Assembly (NCBI GenBank): GCA_027311945.1
Contig: DAICXZ010000030.1
Location: forward strand, 124,001-188,000
Direction of reading: 5' to 3'
Source: Erythrobacter sp.
GTDB lineage: Bacteria > Pseudomonadota > Alphaproteobacteria > Sphingomonadales > Sphingomonadaceae
Length of the DNA: 64,000 nt
In this document: positions 54,660-62,702 of the stretch, piece after piece
How the letters are laid out: each line of letters starts with the position of its first letter
Numbering within the stretch: the stretch's first letter is position 1
The notes under the pieces: generated by a model
Database searches by the model: none
What the model was told of the DNA's origin: nothing
The model's input: only the letters and a program-made list of their open reading frames with translations
Program-made: the position numbers and the translations under genes

Positions 54660-55100
54660 CTAGATTCCAGTCGGCTCCTTGGTCTGATCGATCCCATAGC
54701 GACCGCAAAGCCCGCTACCGTCAGGACGGTCGTCATCCGAGGCTAGGCAACCTGGCCCTTTCGATCCGTGAAACAGGGCGGCCGGCGATAGCCAAAAATC
54801 GTCCTCGGCATCGCTGCAATCGCCAACATCGTCGGCACCGCGGTCGGGATCGGCCTCTATGCAGCCGGGCCCGCTGCGCATGGTCGCGAACTTGGCGGCG
54901 CCTTCGTCCTCGGCGAAGGTGCCATCCTCCTCGTCGCCATTCGGCTCGATGTCCGGGTCACCATCCATTGCGTCAACCAGCTCGATGCCGACCGCGATGA
55001 ACGCGCTCAACTCATCGCGCCTGAATCCGCTCATGATGCGAGCGATTTTCGGGTGGATAGTGACGGGCGTTGCAATCGCCCGTAGTGCATTCTCAGCCAT
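54660..55100 (-). CDS. Hypothetical acidic protein of the integrated element
   Basis: A 146-residue protein beginning MAENALRAIATPVTIHPKI, with a very acidic second half (DGDPDIEPNGDEEDGTFAEDEG, DRGADDVGDCSDAEDDF, in separate runs) and a Gly/Asp-rich tail. Similar acidic proteins are frequent beside integrases in alphaproteobacterial islands, of unknown role; a nucleic-acid mimic is one guess. AGGAG lies 10 nt before ATG 55100. Confidence 0.65.
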   Translation of the reverse strand: MAENALRAIATPVTIHPKIARIMSGFRRDELSAFIAVGIELVDAMDGDPDIEPNGDEEDGTFAEDEGAAKFATMRSGPGCIEADPDRGADDVGDCSDAEDDFWLSPAALFHGSKGPGCLASDDDRPDGSGLCGRYGIDQTKEPTGI

Positions 55101-55133
55101 AGATTCGACTCCTGTTAAGTCGGTTGATGGTGA

Positions 55134-55169
55134 GGGCCAGCCGGGAAGGTACGAGCTTCCGGCTGGCCC
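55134..55169 (-). terminator. Hairpin terminator after the integrase gene
   Basis: GGGCCAGCCGG and its complement form an 11-bp stem, extended by AAG/CTT inside the loop, 31 bp past the integrase stop. No T-run is evident on the minus strand, so it may be a stabilising hairpin or a weak terminator. Confidence 0.6.
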
Positions 55170-55200
55170 GCTTCCATCGGGCACCGCGCCCGGTGAAACT

Positions 55201-56424
55201 TTAGCCCGCCTCCCTTTCGGGAAACGGCACAATGTCGGCGCCCTTGCGAAGTTGGTCGAGGTAATCGCTCCACCATTGGGCCATCTCGACGCGCTCCTTC
55301 CAATGCGCGCCGCGATGGTAGGCCGCGCGCACGCGGTCCTCATCGCCGTGGGCCAGAGCGCGCTCGATAGCATCAGGGTTCCACCTGCCGCTTTCGTTCA
55401 ACAGCGTCGATGCCATCGCCCGAAAGCCGTGCGCGGTCATTTCGTCGCCGCCGAATCCCAGCCGCCGCAGCCCTGCGTTAATCGTGTTCTCGCTCATTGG
55501 CCGCGTGCGTGTTCGGATCGAGGGGAAAACGTAGCCGATTGGGCCGGTGATCTCCTGGACCTGCTTCAGCAGTTCGACGGACTGACGGGACAGCGGCACC
55601 TGATGCGGCCGACGCATCTTCATTTTCTCGGCTGGGATGATCCACAGGCCCCCGTCCAGATCGATTTCGCCCCACTCCGCATGACGCAGTTCGCCGGGCC
55701 GGACGAACACGTTAGCCGACAACTGCATGGCGATCTTGGTGATTGCCTGCCCCTCATAGCCGTCGATCGCGCGCAGTAGTTCCCCCGCGCGCTTGGGCTC
55801 GATGATCGCCCCGTAATGCTTCGGCTGGGGAGCAGTGAGCGCGCCGCGCAGATCGCGGCTGGGGTCCGATGGCAGTCGCGCGGTTGCCACGGCATAGCGG
55901 AAGATACGCCCGGCCAGTTGAAGCACCCGCCGCGCCGTCTCGTAATTCCCCTTGGCCTCGATGCGGCGAAGCACGGCCAAAAGGTCGGGTGCAGTGATCT
56001 CGGATATTGGCAGGCGGGCAACCGCCGGTCCCATGCGCGAGATGTAATACTCGCTCTTGTCGGCGGTGGAGGTGGAGAGCCCTTCGCGTCGGCGCTTATC
56101 GATGAACTCTCGCGCAATCTCGCCAAAGGTATTGGCCGCAGTCACCTTGGCTCGATGCTTCGCTTGCTGCTTCTCGCGGGAGGGATCAACGCCAGCGGCG
56201 ATCAGTTCGCGTGCTTCATCGCGCCGCTTGCGGGCATCCGCCAGGCTGATCTCGGGATAGCTGCCGATCGCCAGCTTCTTTTCGCGGCCATCGACACGAT
56301 ACTTGAGACGCCAGAGCCGTCCACCAGCCGGGGTGACGAGAAGGTAGAGCCCGCCGTTATCGGCTAGCTTATACTCCTTCTCGCGACCTTTGGCCTTCCT
56401 GATCCCTGTGTCCGTAAGCGCCAT
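55201..56424 (-). CDS. P4-type tyrosine integrase
   Basis: A 407-residue integrase: N-terminal DUF4102 arm-binding domain (MALTDTGIRKAKGREKEYKLADNGGLYLLV), central SAM-like core-binding domain, and a C-terminal catalytic domain with the first arginine in FVRPGELRHAEW, HGFRAM (H-x-x-R) and the nucleophile tyrosine in VRAAYHRGAHW. It recombines the element with the 3' end of tRNA-Val(TAC), 167 bp upstream of its start. The 5' flank holds one pair of the GGCCCCCAA repeats. Confidence 0.95.
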   Translation of the reverse strand: MALTDTGIRKAKGREKEYKLADNGGLYLLVTPAGGRLWRLKYRVDGREKKLAIGSYPEISLADARKRRDEARELIAAGVDPSREKQQAKHRAKVTAANTFGEIAREFIDKRRREGLSTSTADKSEYYISRMGPAVARLPISEITAPDLLAVLRRIEAKGNYETARRVLQLAGRIFRYAVATARLPSDPSRDLRGALTAPQPKHYGAIIEPKRAGELLRAIDGYEGQAITKIAMQLSANVFVRPGELRHAEWGEIDLDGGLWIIPAEKMKMRRPHQVPLSRQSVELLKQVQEITGPIGYVFPSIRTRTRPMSENTINAGLRRLGFGGDEMTAHGFRAMASTLLNESGRWNPDAIERALAHGDEDRVRAAYHRGAHWKERVEMAQWWSDYLDQLRKGADIVPFPEREAG

Positions 56425-56450
56425 TCTGGGGGCCTTTCAAAAGCCCCGGA

Positions 56451-56478
56451 TTCGAGAAGGCCCCAATCAGGCCCCCAA
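56451..56478 (+). repeat. Putative integrase arm-type sites, right end
   Basis: TTCGAGA followed by GGCCCCAA and GGCCCCCAA separated by 3 bp, about 27 bp upstream of the integrase ATG. It matches 50794-50821 and may also let the integrase control its own promoter. Confidence 0.5.
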
Positions 56479-56590
56479 TCCGGAGTGGCTTCCAGCGAAC
56501 AAGCTTGGACGCTATTGGCCAATGAAAGGCAAGATACGGCGGTTTTCCTGCCGTTGTAAAGACGGATTTGGACATTGCTGGATAGGAATA

Positions 56591-56666
56591 TGGTGGGCGG
56601 TGACGGGCTCGAACCGCCGACCCTCTCGGTGTAAACGAGATGCTCTACCAACTGAGCTAACCGCCC
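56591..56666 (-). tRNA. tRNA-Val(TAC)
   Basis: A 76-nt cloverleaf: acceptor GGGCGGT/ACCGCCC, D-arm TAGCTCAGTTGGTAGAGC, anticodon loop TTTACAC (anticodon TAC, reading GTA), T-arm GGTTCGAACC and an encoded CCA end. It is the integration site of the neighbouring element, whose repeat overlaps the T-arm and acceptor 3' strand; the gene is left intact. Confidence 0.95.
56594..56610 (+). repeat. Right attachment repeat within tRNA-Val
   Basis: TGGGCGGTGACGGGCTC, covering part of the acceptor and T-arm 3' strand of the tRNA gene, matches 50726-50742 at 16 of 17 positions. Confidence 0.75.
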
Positions 56667-56768
56667 CAGAGGCCATAAGCCTCATAGAGCAGCGCCGCTT
56701 AGCGGAAGGTTTGGCGGCTGAAAAGAGGGGACTTGCCGATGCTGCGATTAATGCGACTGGCCCTCATG

Positions 56769-57344
56769 TCAGCTGGCCGCTTCCAGCACCGCTTCGCGCG
56801 CTTCGGCGCTGGACCAGTCATAGGCGCCGATCACCCGCCAGACTTCCTTGCCCTCGCCATCGTAAAGGATGGTGAGCGGCAGCACCGCGCCCCCGCCATA
56901 GGCAAAGGCGAGCGCGTTGTCGGGGTCCATCCACGGTTCGAGCGCAGCGAAATCGTGCTCGGCGAAGAACGGCTTCACCGCGTCGGCACCGCGCAGGTCT
57001 TCGCTCACCGTCACCACCCGCACCTTGCCGCTCAGCTCGTCCGCCATGTCATCAAGCAGCGGCATTTCGACCACGCAGGGCGCGCACCATGTCGCCCAGA
57101 GGTTGAGGAGGAAGGGTTGCCCGTCCATCTCGTTCAGCGCCAGTTCGGTGCCATCGGGCTGCCGCACCACCACTTCGGGCACCCCGTCGCCCGCCAGAGA
57201 GCGGTCGAGCGTGCCGGTGAGGGTACTGTTCTGCGCTTCGGTGCTCGCAGCTTGCGTGTCCGGCTCTGCGCCGGTATCGCACCCGGCCAGCAGCGCCGCG
57301 AGGCAAACAACCAGCAACTCCGGGGATTTTCGCAGTTTGACCAA
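56769..57344 (-). CDS. TlpA-like thioredoxin lipoprotein
   Basis: A 191-residue membrane-anchored thioredoxin. The signal and lipobox are [14 protein letters not shown], and the active site is [15 protein letters not shown], with the cis-proline in [15 protein letters not shown]. It reduces periplasmic disulfides, for instance in cytochrome-c maturation. TTG 57344 is chosen because GGAGGA sits 7 nt before it; ATG 57365 would overlap the argH start codon and make an over-long signal sequence. Confidence 0.87.
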   Translation of the reverse strand: MVKLRKSPELLVVCLAALLAGCDTGAEPDTQAASTEAQNSTLTGTLDRSLAGDGVPEVVVRQPDGTELALNEMDGQPFLLNLWATWCAPCVVEMPLLDDMADELSGKVRVVTVSEDLRGADAVKPFFAEHDFAALEPWMDPDNALAFAYGGGAVLPLTILYDGEGKEVWRVIGAYDWSSAEAREAVLEAAS

Positions 57345-57363
57345 GGATAGTTCCTCCAACGCC

Positions 57364-58740
57364 ATGTGGGGCGGACGGTTCGCCGAAGGCCCTTCGGCGA
57401 TCATGCGCGAAATCAATGCCTCGATTCCGTTCGATAAAGCCCTTTGGCGACAGGATATTGCCGCAAGCAAGGCTCATGTCACCATGCTTGGTGCACGGAA
57501 TATCGTTTCTGCCGCCGATACCGAGACGATCCTGGGCGGGCTCGACAAGGTTGCAGGCGAATACGAAGCGAACGGCGTCCCCGAAAACTGGGACCTCGAA
57601 GACATCCACATGACGACGGAGAGCCGCCTTGCCGAGCTGATCGGCCCGGTGGCAGGCCGCCTCCACACTGCGCGCAGCCGCAACGATCAGGTGGCGACCG
57701 ACTTCCGCCTCTGGGTTCGCGATGCCATCGACGAGACGCTGGCCGGGCTCGATGCCCTGCGCCGCGCACTGGTCGAGCAGGCGGGGAACCACGCGGAATC
57801 GATCATGCCCGGCTTTACCCACCTGCAGACCGCGCAGCCGGTCACGCTCGGCCATCACCTCATGGCTTACTACGAGATGGCCAGCCGTGACGTATCGCGC
57901 TTTGAGGATGCGCGTGTGCGTCTCAATCGATCGCCGCTCGGCAGCGCGGCGCTCGCAGGCACAGGTTTCCCGATCGACCGCGACATGACCGCGCAGGCGC
58001 TCGGCTTCGATAGCCCCACCGACAACAGCCTCGATGCCGTCTCCGACCGCGACTTCGCGCTCGACTATCTCTCCGCTGCCACCCAGTGCAGCCTGCACCT
58101 GTCGCGGCTGGCGGAGGAATTCGTGATCTGGGCCAGCCAGCCCTTCGGCTTCGTGCGCATGGCGGATAGTCTTTCGACCGGCTCCTCGATCATGCCGCAG
58201 AAGAAGAACCCCGACGCTGCCGAGCTGGTGCGCGGGCACGCGGGCCGCATCATGGGTTGCTTCACCTCGTTGATGGTGACGATGAAGGGCCTGCCGCTCG
58301 CCTATTCGAAGGACATGCAGGACGACAAGCCGCCGGTGTTCGAGGCGCATGGCCTGTTGCGCCTGTCGATCGCGGCGATGGTCGGCATGATCGCCGACAG
58401 CACCTTCAAGACCGAGCGGATGCGGCAGGCGGCCGAGCTGGGTTATGCCACGGCCACCGATCTGGCCGACTGGCTGGTGCGCGAGGCGGACATTCCGTTC
58501 CGCGAGGCGCATCACATCACCGGCGCGGCCGTGAAGCTTGCCGAAAGCAAGGGCTGCGCGCTTGACGAGCTGTCGCTCGACGAATTGCAGGCCATCGATG
58601 GCCGGGTGGACGAGCGCGTCTACAAGGCGCTCTCGGTCGAGGCATCGGTGGCCGCGCGCTGCTCGCACGGCGGCACCGCGCCGGTCGAGGTGCGAAAACG
58701 GGTGGTCGAGGCGCGATTGGCATTGGGGATGGGCGCGTGA
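57364..58740 (+). CDS. argH: Argininosuccinate lyase
   Basis: A 458-residue ArgH of the fumarase/aspartase superfamily: [21 protein letters not shown] at the start, [35 protein letters not shown] with a catalytic histidine, and the signature [12 protein letters not shown] with the catalytic serine. It releases arginine and fumarate. It is followed by the lipoprotein and lysA genes with a GTGA overlap. Confidence 0.97.
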   Translation: MWGGRFAEGPSAIMREINASIPFDKALWRQDIAASKAHVTMLGARNIVSAADTETILGGLDKVAGEYEANGVPENWDLEDIHMTTESRLAELIGPVAGRLHTARSRNDQVATDFRLWVRDAIDETLAGLDALRRALVEQAGNHAESIMPGFTHLQTAQPVTLGHHLMAYYEMASRDVSRFEDARVRLNRSPLGSAALAGTGFPIDRDMTAQALGFDSPTDNSLDAVSDRDFALDYLSAATQCSLHLSRLAEEFVIWASQPFGFVRMADSLSTGSSIMPQKKNPDAAELVRGHAGRIMGCFTSLMVTMKGLPLAYSKDMQDDKPPVFEAHGLLRLSIAAMVGMIADSTFKTERMRQAAELGYATATDLADWLVREADIPFREAHHITGAAVKLAESKGCALDELSLDELQAIDGRVDERVYKALSVEASVAARCSHGGTAPVEVRKRVVEARLALGMGA

Positions 58741-58979
58741 GACGCGTTGCACTCCTCCTTGCCGGTTCGCTTGCGCTTGCGGCTTGCGGCCAGCGCAACG
58801 AGCTTGAGCCCGCGCCCGGCCGTGCCTTGCCGCCCGCGCCTTATGGTGTGAGCGAGCCGCTCACCTCCAGTCAGTTGCTGGCAGTAGATCCGCAAGCTGT
58901 GCCCGAGCGCAGCGTGGAACTGCGCAGCGAATCCGAAGAACGGGAGGACGATCCGTTCGACCTCCCACCCGAAGGGTAA
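58737..58979 (+). CDS. Small LptM-like lipoprotein
   Basis: An 80-residue lipoprotein (lipobox LALAACG) starting at GTG 58737 over the argH stop. It sits between argH and lysA, where proteobacteria often carry LptM (YifL), the small lipoprotein that helps LptD mature. The usual CGxKGPL motif is degenerate here ([12 protein letters not shown]), and the tail is acidic. Assignment is by position and size. Confidence 0.65.
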   Translation: MRRVALLLAGSLALAACGQRNELEPAPGRALPPAPYGVSEPLTSSQLLAVDPQAVPERSVELRSESEEREDDPFDLPPEG

Positions 58980-58985
58980 GATACA

Positions 58986-60254
58986 TTGGATCATTTTCAG
59001 TTTCGTAACGGCGAGATGTTCGCCGAGGACGTTCCGCTCGCCCGCATCGCGGACGAAGTGGGCACGCCCGTCTATGTCTATTCGCGCGCCACGTTCGAGC
59101 GCCATGCGCGGGTGTTCCGCGAGGGGCTTTCGGGGCTTCAGCGCAAGCCGCACATTGCCTTTGCAGTGAAGTCGAACCCGAACCTTGCCGTGCTGAGCCT
59201 GCTTGGCCGCGAAGGCTATGGCGCCGACGTCGTCTCGGGCGGTGAGATGGCGCGCGCCATCGCGGCAGGGATTCCGGCGGCGGACATCGTGTTCTCGGGC
59301 GTCGGCAAAACCGCGCGCGAACTGGCCGCAGGGCTCGACGAGCGGATCGGCCAGTTCAATATCGAGAGCGAGGAAGAGGGCGTCGAACTGGCGCAGATCG
59401 CGGCGGAGAAGGGGCTCAAGGCTCCCTGCGCGCTGCGGGTGAACCCCGATATCGACGCCGGAACTCACGAGAAGATCTCGACCGGCAAGAAGGACAACAA
59501 GTTCGGCGTGCCGATCGACCGTGCAGGCGAAATCTACGCACGCCTTGCGGCCTTGCCGGGATTGGAGATGCGCGGCCTTGCAGTCCACATCGGGAGCCAG
59601 CTGTCGGAACTGGCTCCGCTTGAAGCGGCCTTCCTGCGGCTGGGAGAGCTGCTTAGCGACATTCGCGCGGGCGGCGAGAGCGTCACCCACATGGACCTCG
59701 GTGGCGGGCTCGGCGTGCCCTACAAGAAGGGCGAAGTTTATCCGAGCCCGGCTGATTATGGGGCGATGGTAGCCCGCGTCACCAAGGGCTGGGACGCTAC
59801 GCTGATGTTCGAGCCGGGCCGCGTGATCGCGGGCAATGCCGGGGTACTGCTCACCCGGGTCATCCGCGTGAAGCGCAATGCCAACCGCGATCCGTTCGTG
59901 ATCGTCGATGCGGCGATGAACGATCTGGCGCGTCCCTCGCTATATGGCGCGTGGCACGATTTCGACGCTGTGCGGCCCAGCGGCGCGCGGATGGTGGCGA
60001 ACATCGTCGGCCCGATCTGCGAGACTGGCGACACCTTCGCCACCGGTCGCGAGATCGACGCGGTGGGGCCGGGTGATCTTGCCGTATTCCGCACCGCTGG
60101 AGCTTATGGCGCGACCATGGCGAGTTCCTACAATTCGCGCGGCTTCGTGGCTGAGGTGATGGTCGACGGCGAGGAGTTTGCCGTGGTGGCCGACCGCATC
60201 CTGCCCGAAGCGATCACCGCCGCCGAGCGCGTGCCCGATTTCCTGAAGCGCTAG
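58986..60254 (+). CDS. lysA: Diaminopimelate decarboxylase
   Basis: A 422-residue LysA, fold III PLP enzyme: AFAVKSNPNLAVLSLLG with the PLP lysine, GLAVHIGSQL, LDLGGGLGVPY (within HMDLGGGLG), and FEPGRVIAG; active-site cysteine in GPICETGDTFATGRE. It makes lysine from meso-diaminopimelate. The start is TTG 58986, 7 bp after the lipoprotein stop; the later ATG would remove conserved residues. Confidence 0.96.
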   Translation: MDHFQFRNGEMFAEDVPLARIADEVGTPVYVYSRATFERHARVFREGLSGLQRKPHIAFAVKSNPNLAVLSLLGREGYGADVVSGGEMARAIAAGIPAADIVFSGVGKTARELAAGLDERIGQFNIESEEEGVELAQIAAEKGLKAPCALRVNPDIDAGTHEKISTGKKDNKFGVPIDRAGEIYARLAALPGLEMRGLAVHIGSQLSELAPLEAAFLRLGELLSDIRAGGESVTHMDLGGGLGVPYKKGEVYPSPADYGAMVARVTKGWDATLMFEPGRVIAGNAGVLLTRVIRVKRNANRDPFVIVDAAMNDLARPSLYGAWHDFDAVRPSGARMVANIVGPICETGDTFATGREIDAVGPGDLAVFRTAGAYGATMASSYNSRGFVAEVMVDGEEFAVVADRILPEAITAAERVPDFLKR

Positions 60255-60262
60255 GACCGCTG

Positions 60263-61042
60263 GTGCGCTCGCTCCCGCTCTTCCACCGTATTGCCGGTCA
60301 GCCGGTGATCGTGCTGGGCGAGGGCGAGGCCGCCTCGGCCAAGGCGCGGCTGGTGGAGCGTGCTGGCGGCAAAGTTGTCGCCGAGATCCAGCGCGGGATC
60401 GACGAGGGCGCACGGCTGGCCTTTGTCGCGCACGACGATGAGGCGCGCTGCGAGGCCGATGCCCTGCGGCTGCGCGGGACGGGGCTGCTGGTCAATGTGG
60501 TGGACAAGCCCGACTGGTGCGATTTTACCACCCCGAGCCTGCTTGAGCGCGATCCAGTGCTGATCGCTGTCGGCACTTCGGGGGCCTCGGCAGGGCTGGC
60601 CAAACATCTGCGCTTGCGGCTTGAGGCCTTGTTGCCGCCGTCGCTGGGCAAGCTGGCGCAGGGCTTGTCCGAGGCGCGCGGTGCCTTGCGCAAGGTCTTT
60701 CCCGAGCCGGCCGAGCGCCGCCGTGCGCTCGATGCAGCACTGGGCGAGGGTGGGGCGCTCGATCCGCTTGATACGGGAAGCGCTGGGCGGCTGGCCGCGT
60801 GGCTTGAAACAGGAGGTGAAGCCGCTGCCCCCGCTGTCCACGAGTTTGTGGTGACGAGCGACGATCCCGACGATCTCACGCTGCGGCAGGCGCGCCTGCT
60901 CGGCATGGCCGATGCGGTGGTTGCCGACCCGCAGGTCAGCGAAGCGGTGTTGGTACGCGCGCGGGCCGATGCCGTGCGGCTGATGCTGCCGCATGAGGGC
61001 GATATGCCTGCAGGCCTCGTCGTGATTCTGCGCCGGGGTTAG
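60263..61042 (+). CDS. Siroheme-synthase-type precorrin-2 dehydrogenase with truncated methyltransferase domain
   Basis: A 259-residue protein starting at GTG 60263. Residues 1-~190 are the CysG N-terminal dehydrogenase/ferrochelatase: LPLFHRIAGQPVIVLGEGEAASAKARLVERAG and VNVVDKPDWCDFTTPSLLERDPVLIAVGTSGASAGLAKHLR, in separate runs. The last ~65 residues (VTSDDPDDLTLRQARLLGMADAVVAD) match only the first fragment of the uroporphyrinogen-III methyltransferase domain. The methyltransferase step must therefore come from another gene. It probably serves siroheme for sulfite or nitrite reductase. Confidence 0.85.
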   Translation: MRSLPLFHRIAGQPVIVLGEGEAASAKARLVERAGGKVVAEIQRGIDEGARLAFVAHDDEARCEADALRLRGTGLLVNVVDKPDWCDFTTPSLLERDPVLIAVGTSGASAGLAKHLRLRLEALLPPSLGKLAQGLSEARGALRKVFPEPAERRRALDAALGEGGALDPLDTGSAGRLAAWLETGGEAAAPAVHEFVVTSDDPDDLTLRQARLLGMADAVVADPQVSEAVLVRARADAVRLMLPHEGDMPAGLVVILRRG

Positions 61043-61536
61043 AAAATCCCGCCGGCCAGCCGGTCGATCGCGGCTTGCAGGATGATCGCTGCGGCGTGGC
61101 TATCGATCCGTTCGGCGCGCTTGGCGCGGCTGAAATCCTGGTCGATCATCGCCCGTTCGGCGCTGGTGGTGGACCAGCGTTCGTCCCACAGCAGCACCGG
61201 CAAGCCGAGCCCCTGCTCAGGCATCTGCGCAAGGTTGCGGGCAAAGGCGCGGCTCGCCTGTACGCGCGGCCCTGCGCTGCCATCCATGTTGAGCGGGAGG
61301 CCGATCACCACGCCCACCACCGAGCGGGCCGCGCAGAGTTCGGCCAGCGCGGCGCGGTCGCGGCCATATTTGCCCTTAGGCAGGGTTTTTCCCGCCGTCG
61401 CGAAGGTCCAGCGGGCGTCGCACAGCGCTGTGCCAATGGTCTTGGTTCCGAGATCGAGCCCCAGCAGCACCCCGCCATCGCCCAGCGCATCGCGGAAGAC
61501 CGGAGCCTGTTCGGTTACGAGCGCGCTTGTTGCCAT
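61039..61536 (-). CDS. ruvX: Holliday-junction resolvase-like RuvX/YqgF
   Basis: A 165-residue YqgF protein: VLLGLDLGTKTIGTALCD (first acidic residue of the RNase-H fold), VVIGLPLNMDGSAGPR, LLWDERWSTTSAERAM and the last acidic residue in RIDSHAAAIILQAAIDR. Its established role in several bacteria is 5' processing of pre-16S rRNA. Its start overlaps the end of the upstream DUF3089 gene by 22 bp, and its end overlaps the convergent dehydrogenase gene. Confidence 0.94.
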   Translation of the reverse strand: MATSALVTEQAPVFRDALGDGGVLLGLDLGTKTIGTALCDARWTFATAGKTLPKGKYGRDRAALAELCAARSVVGVVIGLPLNMDGSAGPRVQASRAFARNLAQMPEQGLGLPVLLWDERWSTTSAERAMIDQDFSRAKRAERIDSHAAAIILQAAIDRLAGGIF

Positions 61537-62702
61537 GCCGTCACCCGCCGCACCACGTCGGCCTTGAGGTTCGCCCAGAACAGCGGGATGTCGTAGACGT
61601 GGTAGTTGTTGCCCGGAAGCACGTACTGCCCCATGTCGACGGCTTCGCCGATCAGCAGCAGGCCGTTCGCATCACACCGTGCGCCAACCGCTGCGGGCAC
61701 CAGTTCGCCATCGGAAAGATCGGAATTGGGGACGAGTGTGCCGGTATTTACGCTTGCTGCCGCTTCGCCGCCCACGCTGCCGGTGAGCGGGTTCACGCAG
61801 AGGATCGGGCTGCCGACGCGGCTTTGCCCGTCGAGCCCCGGCGTGCCTTCGTAACGGGTCAGCAAGAGGCCCGGCTCGGCCGGTTCGGCAAAGCTCACCC
61901 AATCGCTGATGCAGGCGGGCTGATCGGGGTTGGTGCAGGCGGGCAGGCCAAGTGCGGGGAGGTCATGCTCCAGCGAAATCGGCCAGCCGACCGGATAGGC
62001 CGCAGCGATTCGTTGCTGTAGCGGCGTGCCGACCACGCGCTCCTGCAACAGGCGGGCGACGTGGTAGCCGCCCTGGCTGTGCCCCGCGAGCACGATCGGC
62101 ATGTCGGCATCGACGCTTTCAAGGAAGAAGTCGAAGGCCTGGCTCACGTCGATATAGGCCGCATCGAGTGCCTGTTGCGCTTCGGGAGCGTCGGTGAGGA
62201 AGGCGCCGAAGGTGGCTTGCCGGTAGCGCGGGGCCCAGATCTCGCTGGCGTCGTTGAAGGCGCTGGCCATGCCGCGCACCATCAGCCGCGCGCGCCACTG
62301 CGATTCCTCGTGGTCGAGCGGGGCGTTCCAGCTCGTGCGTTCGAGATAGCTGGTGGGATGGACAAAAAACACCGCGAAGGCCGGGGCGCTATCCTCGGCG
62401 CTTTCGTCAGCTGCATCGGCCGGAGTCGCGACGGGCGATGGCACATCCTCCGGGTCGCTGTCGGATACGGCGGCCTCGGCGGGTTGCCAGCGCGCGACGT
62501 CATCCTCGGCGGCGAGGCCGGGGCGGCTGAACCACATCGCAGGATCGTGATAGGCGACCTGCTCCAGCGGGGCCTGTGTCACGAACTCGCTATCGGGCAC
62601 GAGCGCTATCTTCGTCACGTCATCGGCATAGAGCCGCAAGGCAAACAGCACCGCAGCTACGAAAACGATTCCAAATACGATAAAATAGAGAAACTTACGC
62701 AG
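61515..62702 (-). CDS. DUF3089 alpha/beta-hydrolase-like membrane protein
   Basis: About 395 residues: an N-terminal transmembrane helix (KFLYFIVFGIVFVAAVLFAL), a short acidic spacer, then a DUF3089 domain (AVFFVHPTSYLERTSWNAPL, catalytic-type serine in IVLAGHSQGGYHVARLL, and a histidine in NNYHVYDIPLFW). Family activity is unknown; the fold is lipase-like. The start is doubtful: CTG 62702 has GGGGAG 7 nt upstream, while TTG 62762 would overlap the preceding gene by ~68 bp and lacks a ribosome site. No ATG fits. Confidence 0.8.
   Translation of the reverse strand: MRKFLYFIVFGIVFVAAVLFALRLYADDVTKIALVPDSEFVTQAPLEQVAYHDPAMWFSRPGLAAEDDVARWQPAEAAVSDSDPEDVPSPVATPADAADESAEDSAPAFAVFFVHPTSYLERTSWNAPLDHEESQWRARLMVRGMASAFNDASEIWAPRYRQATFGAFLTDAPEAQQALDAAYIDVSQAFDFFLESVDADMPIVLAGHSQGGYHVARLLQERVVGTPLQQRIAAAYPVGWPISLEHDLPALGLPACTNPDQPACISDWVSFAEPAEPGLLLTRYEGTPGLDGQSRVGSPILCVNPLTGSVGGEAAASVNTGTLVPNSDLSDGELVPAAVGARCDANGLLLIGEAVDMGQYVLPGNNYHVYDIPLFWANLKADVVRRVTAWQQARS

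Larger units (their letters stand above)
50726..56610. mobile_element. ~5.9-kb integrated element in tRNA-Val(TAC)
   Basis: The element is bounded by 17-bp direct repeats matching at 16 positions (50726-50742 and 56594-56610); the right copy is the 3' part of the intact tRNA-Val gene. Inside are a tyrosine integrase beside the tRNA, an AlpA-like small DNA-binding protein, an operon of unknown proteins ending in a strong terminator, a zinc-ribbon membrane protein and a gene remnant. No capsid, replication or conjugation gene is seen. It is best described as a phage-satellite-like or decayed integrative element. Confidence 0.8.
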
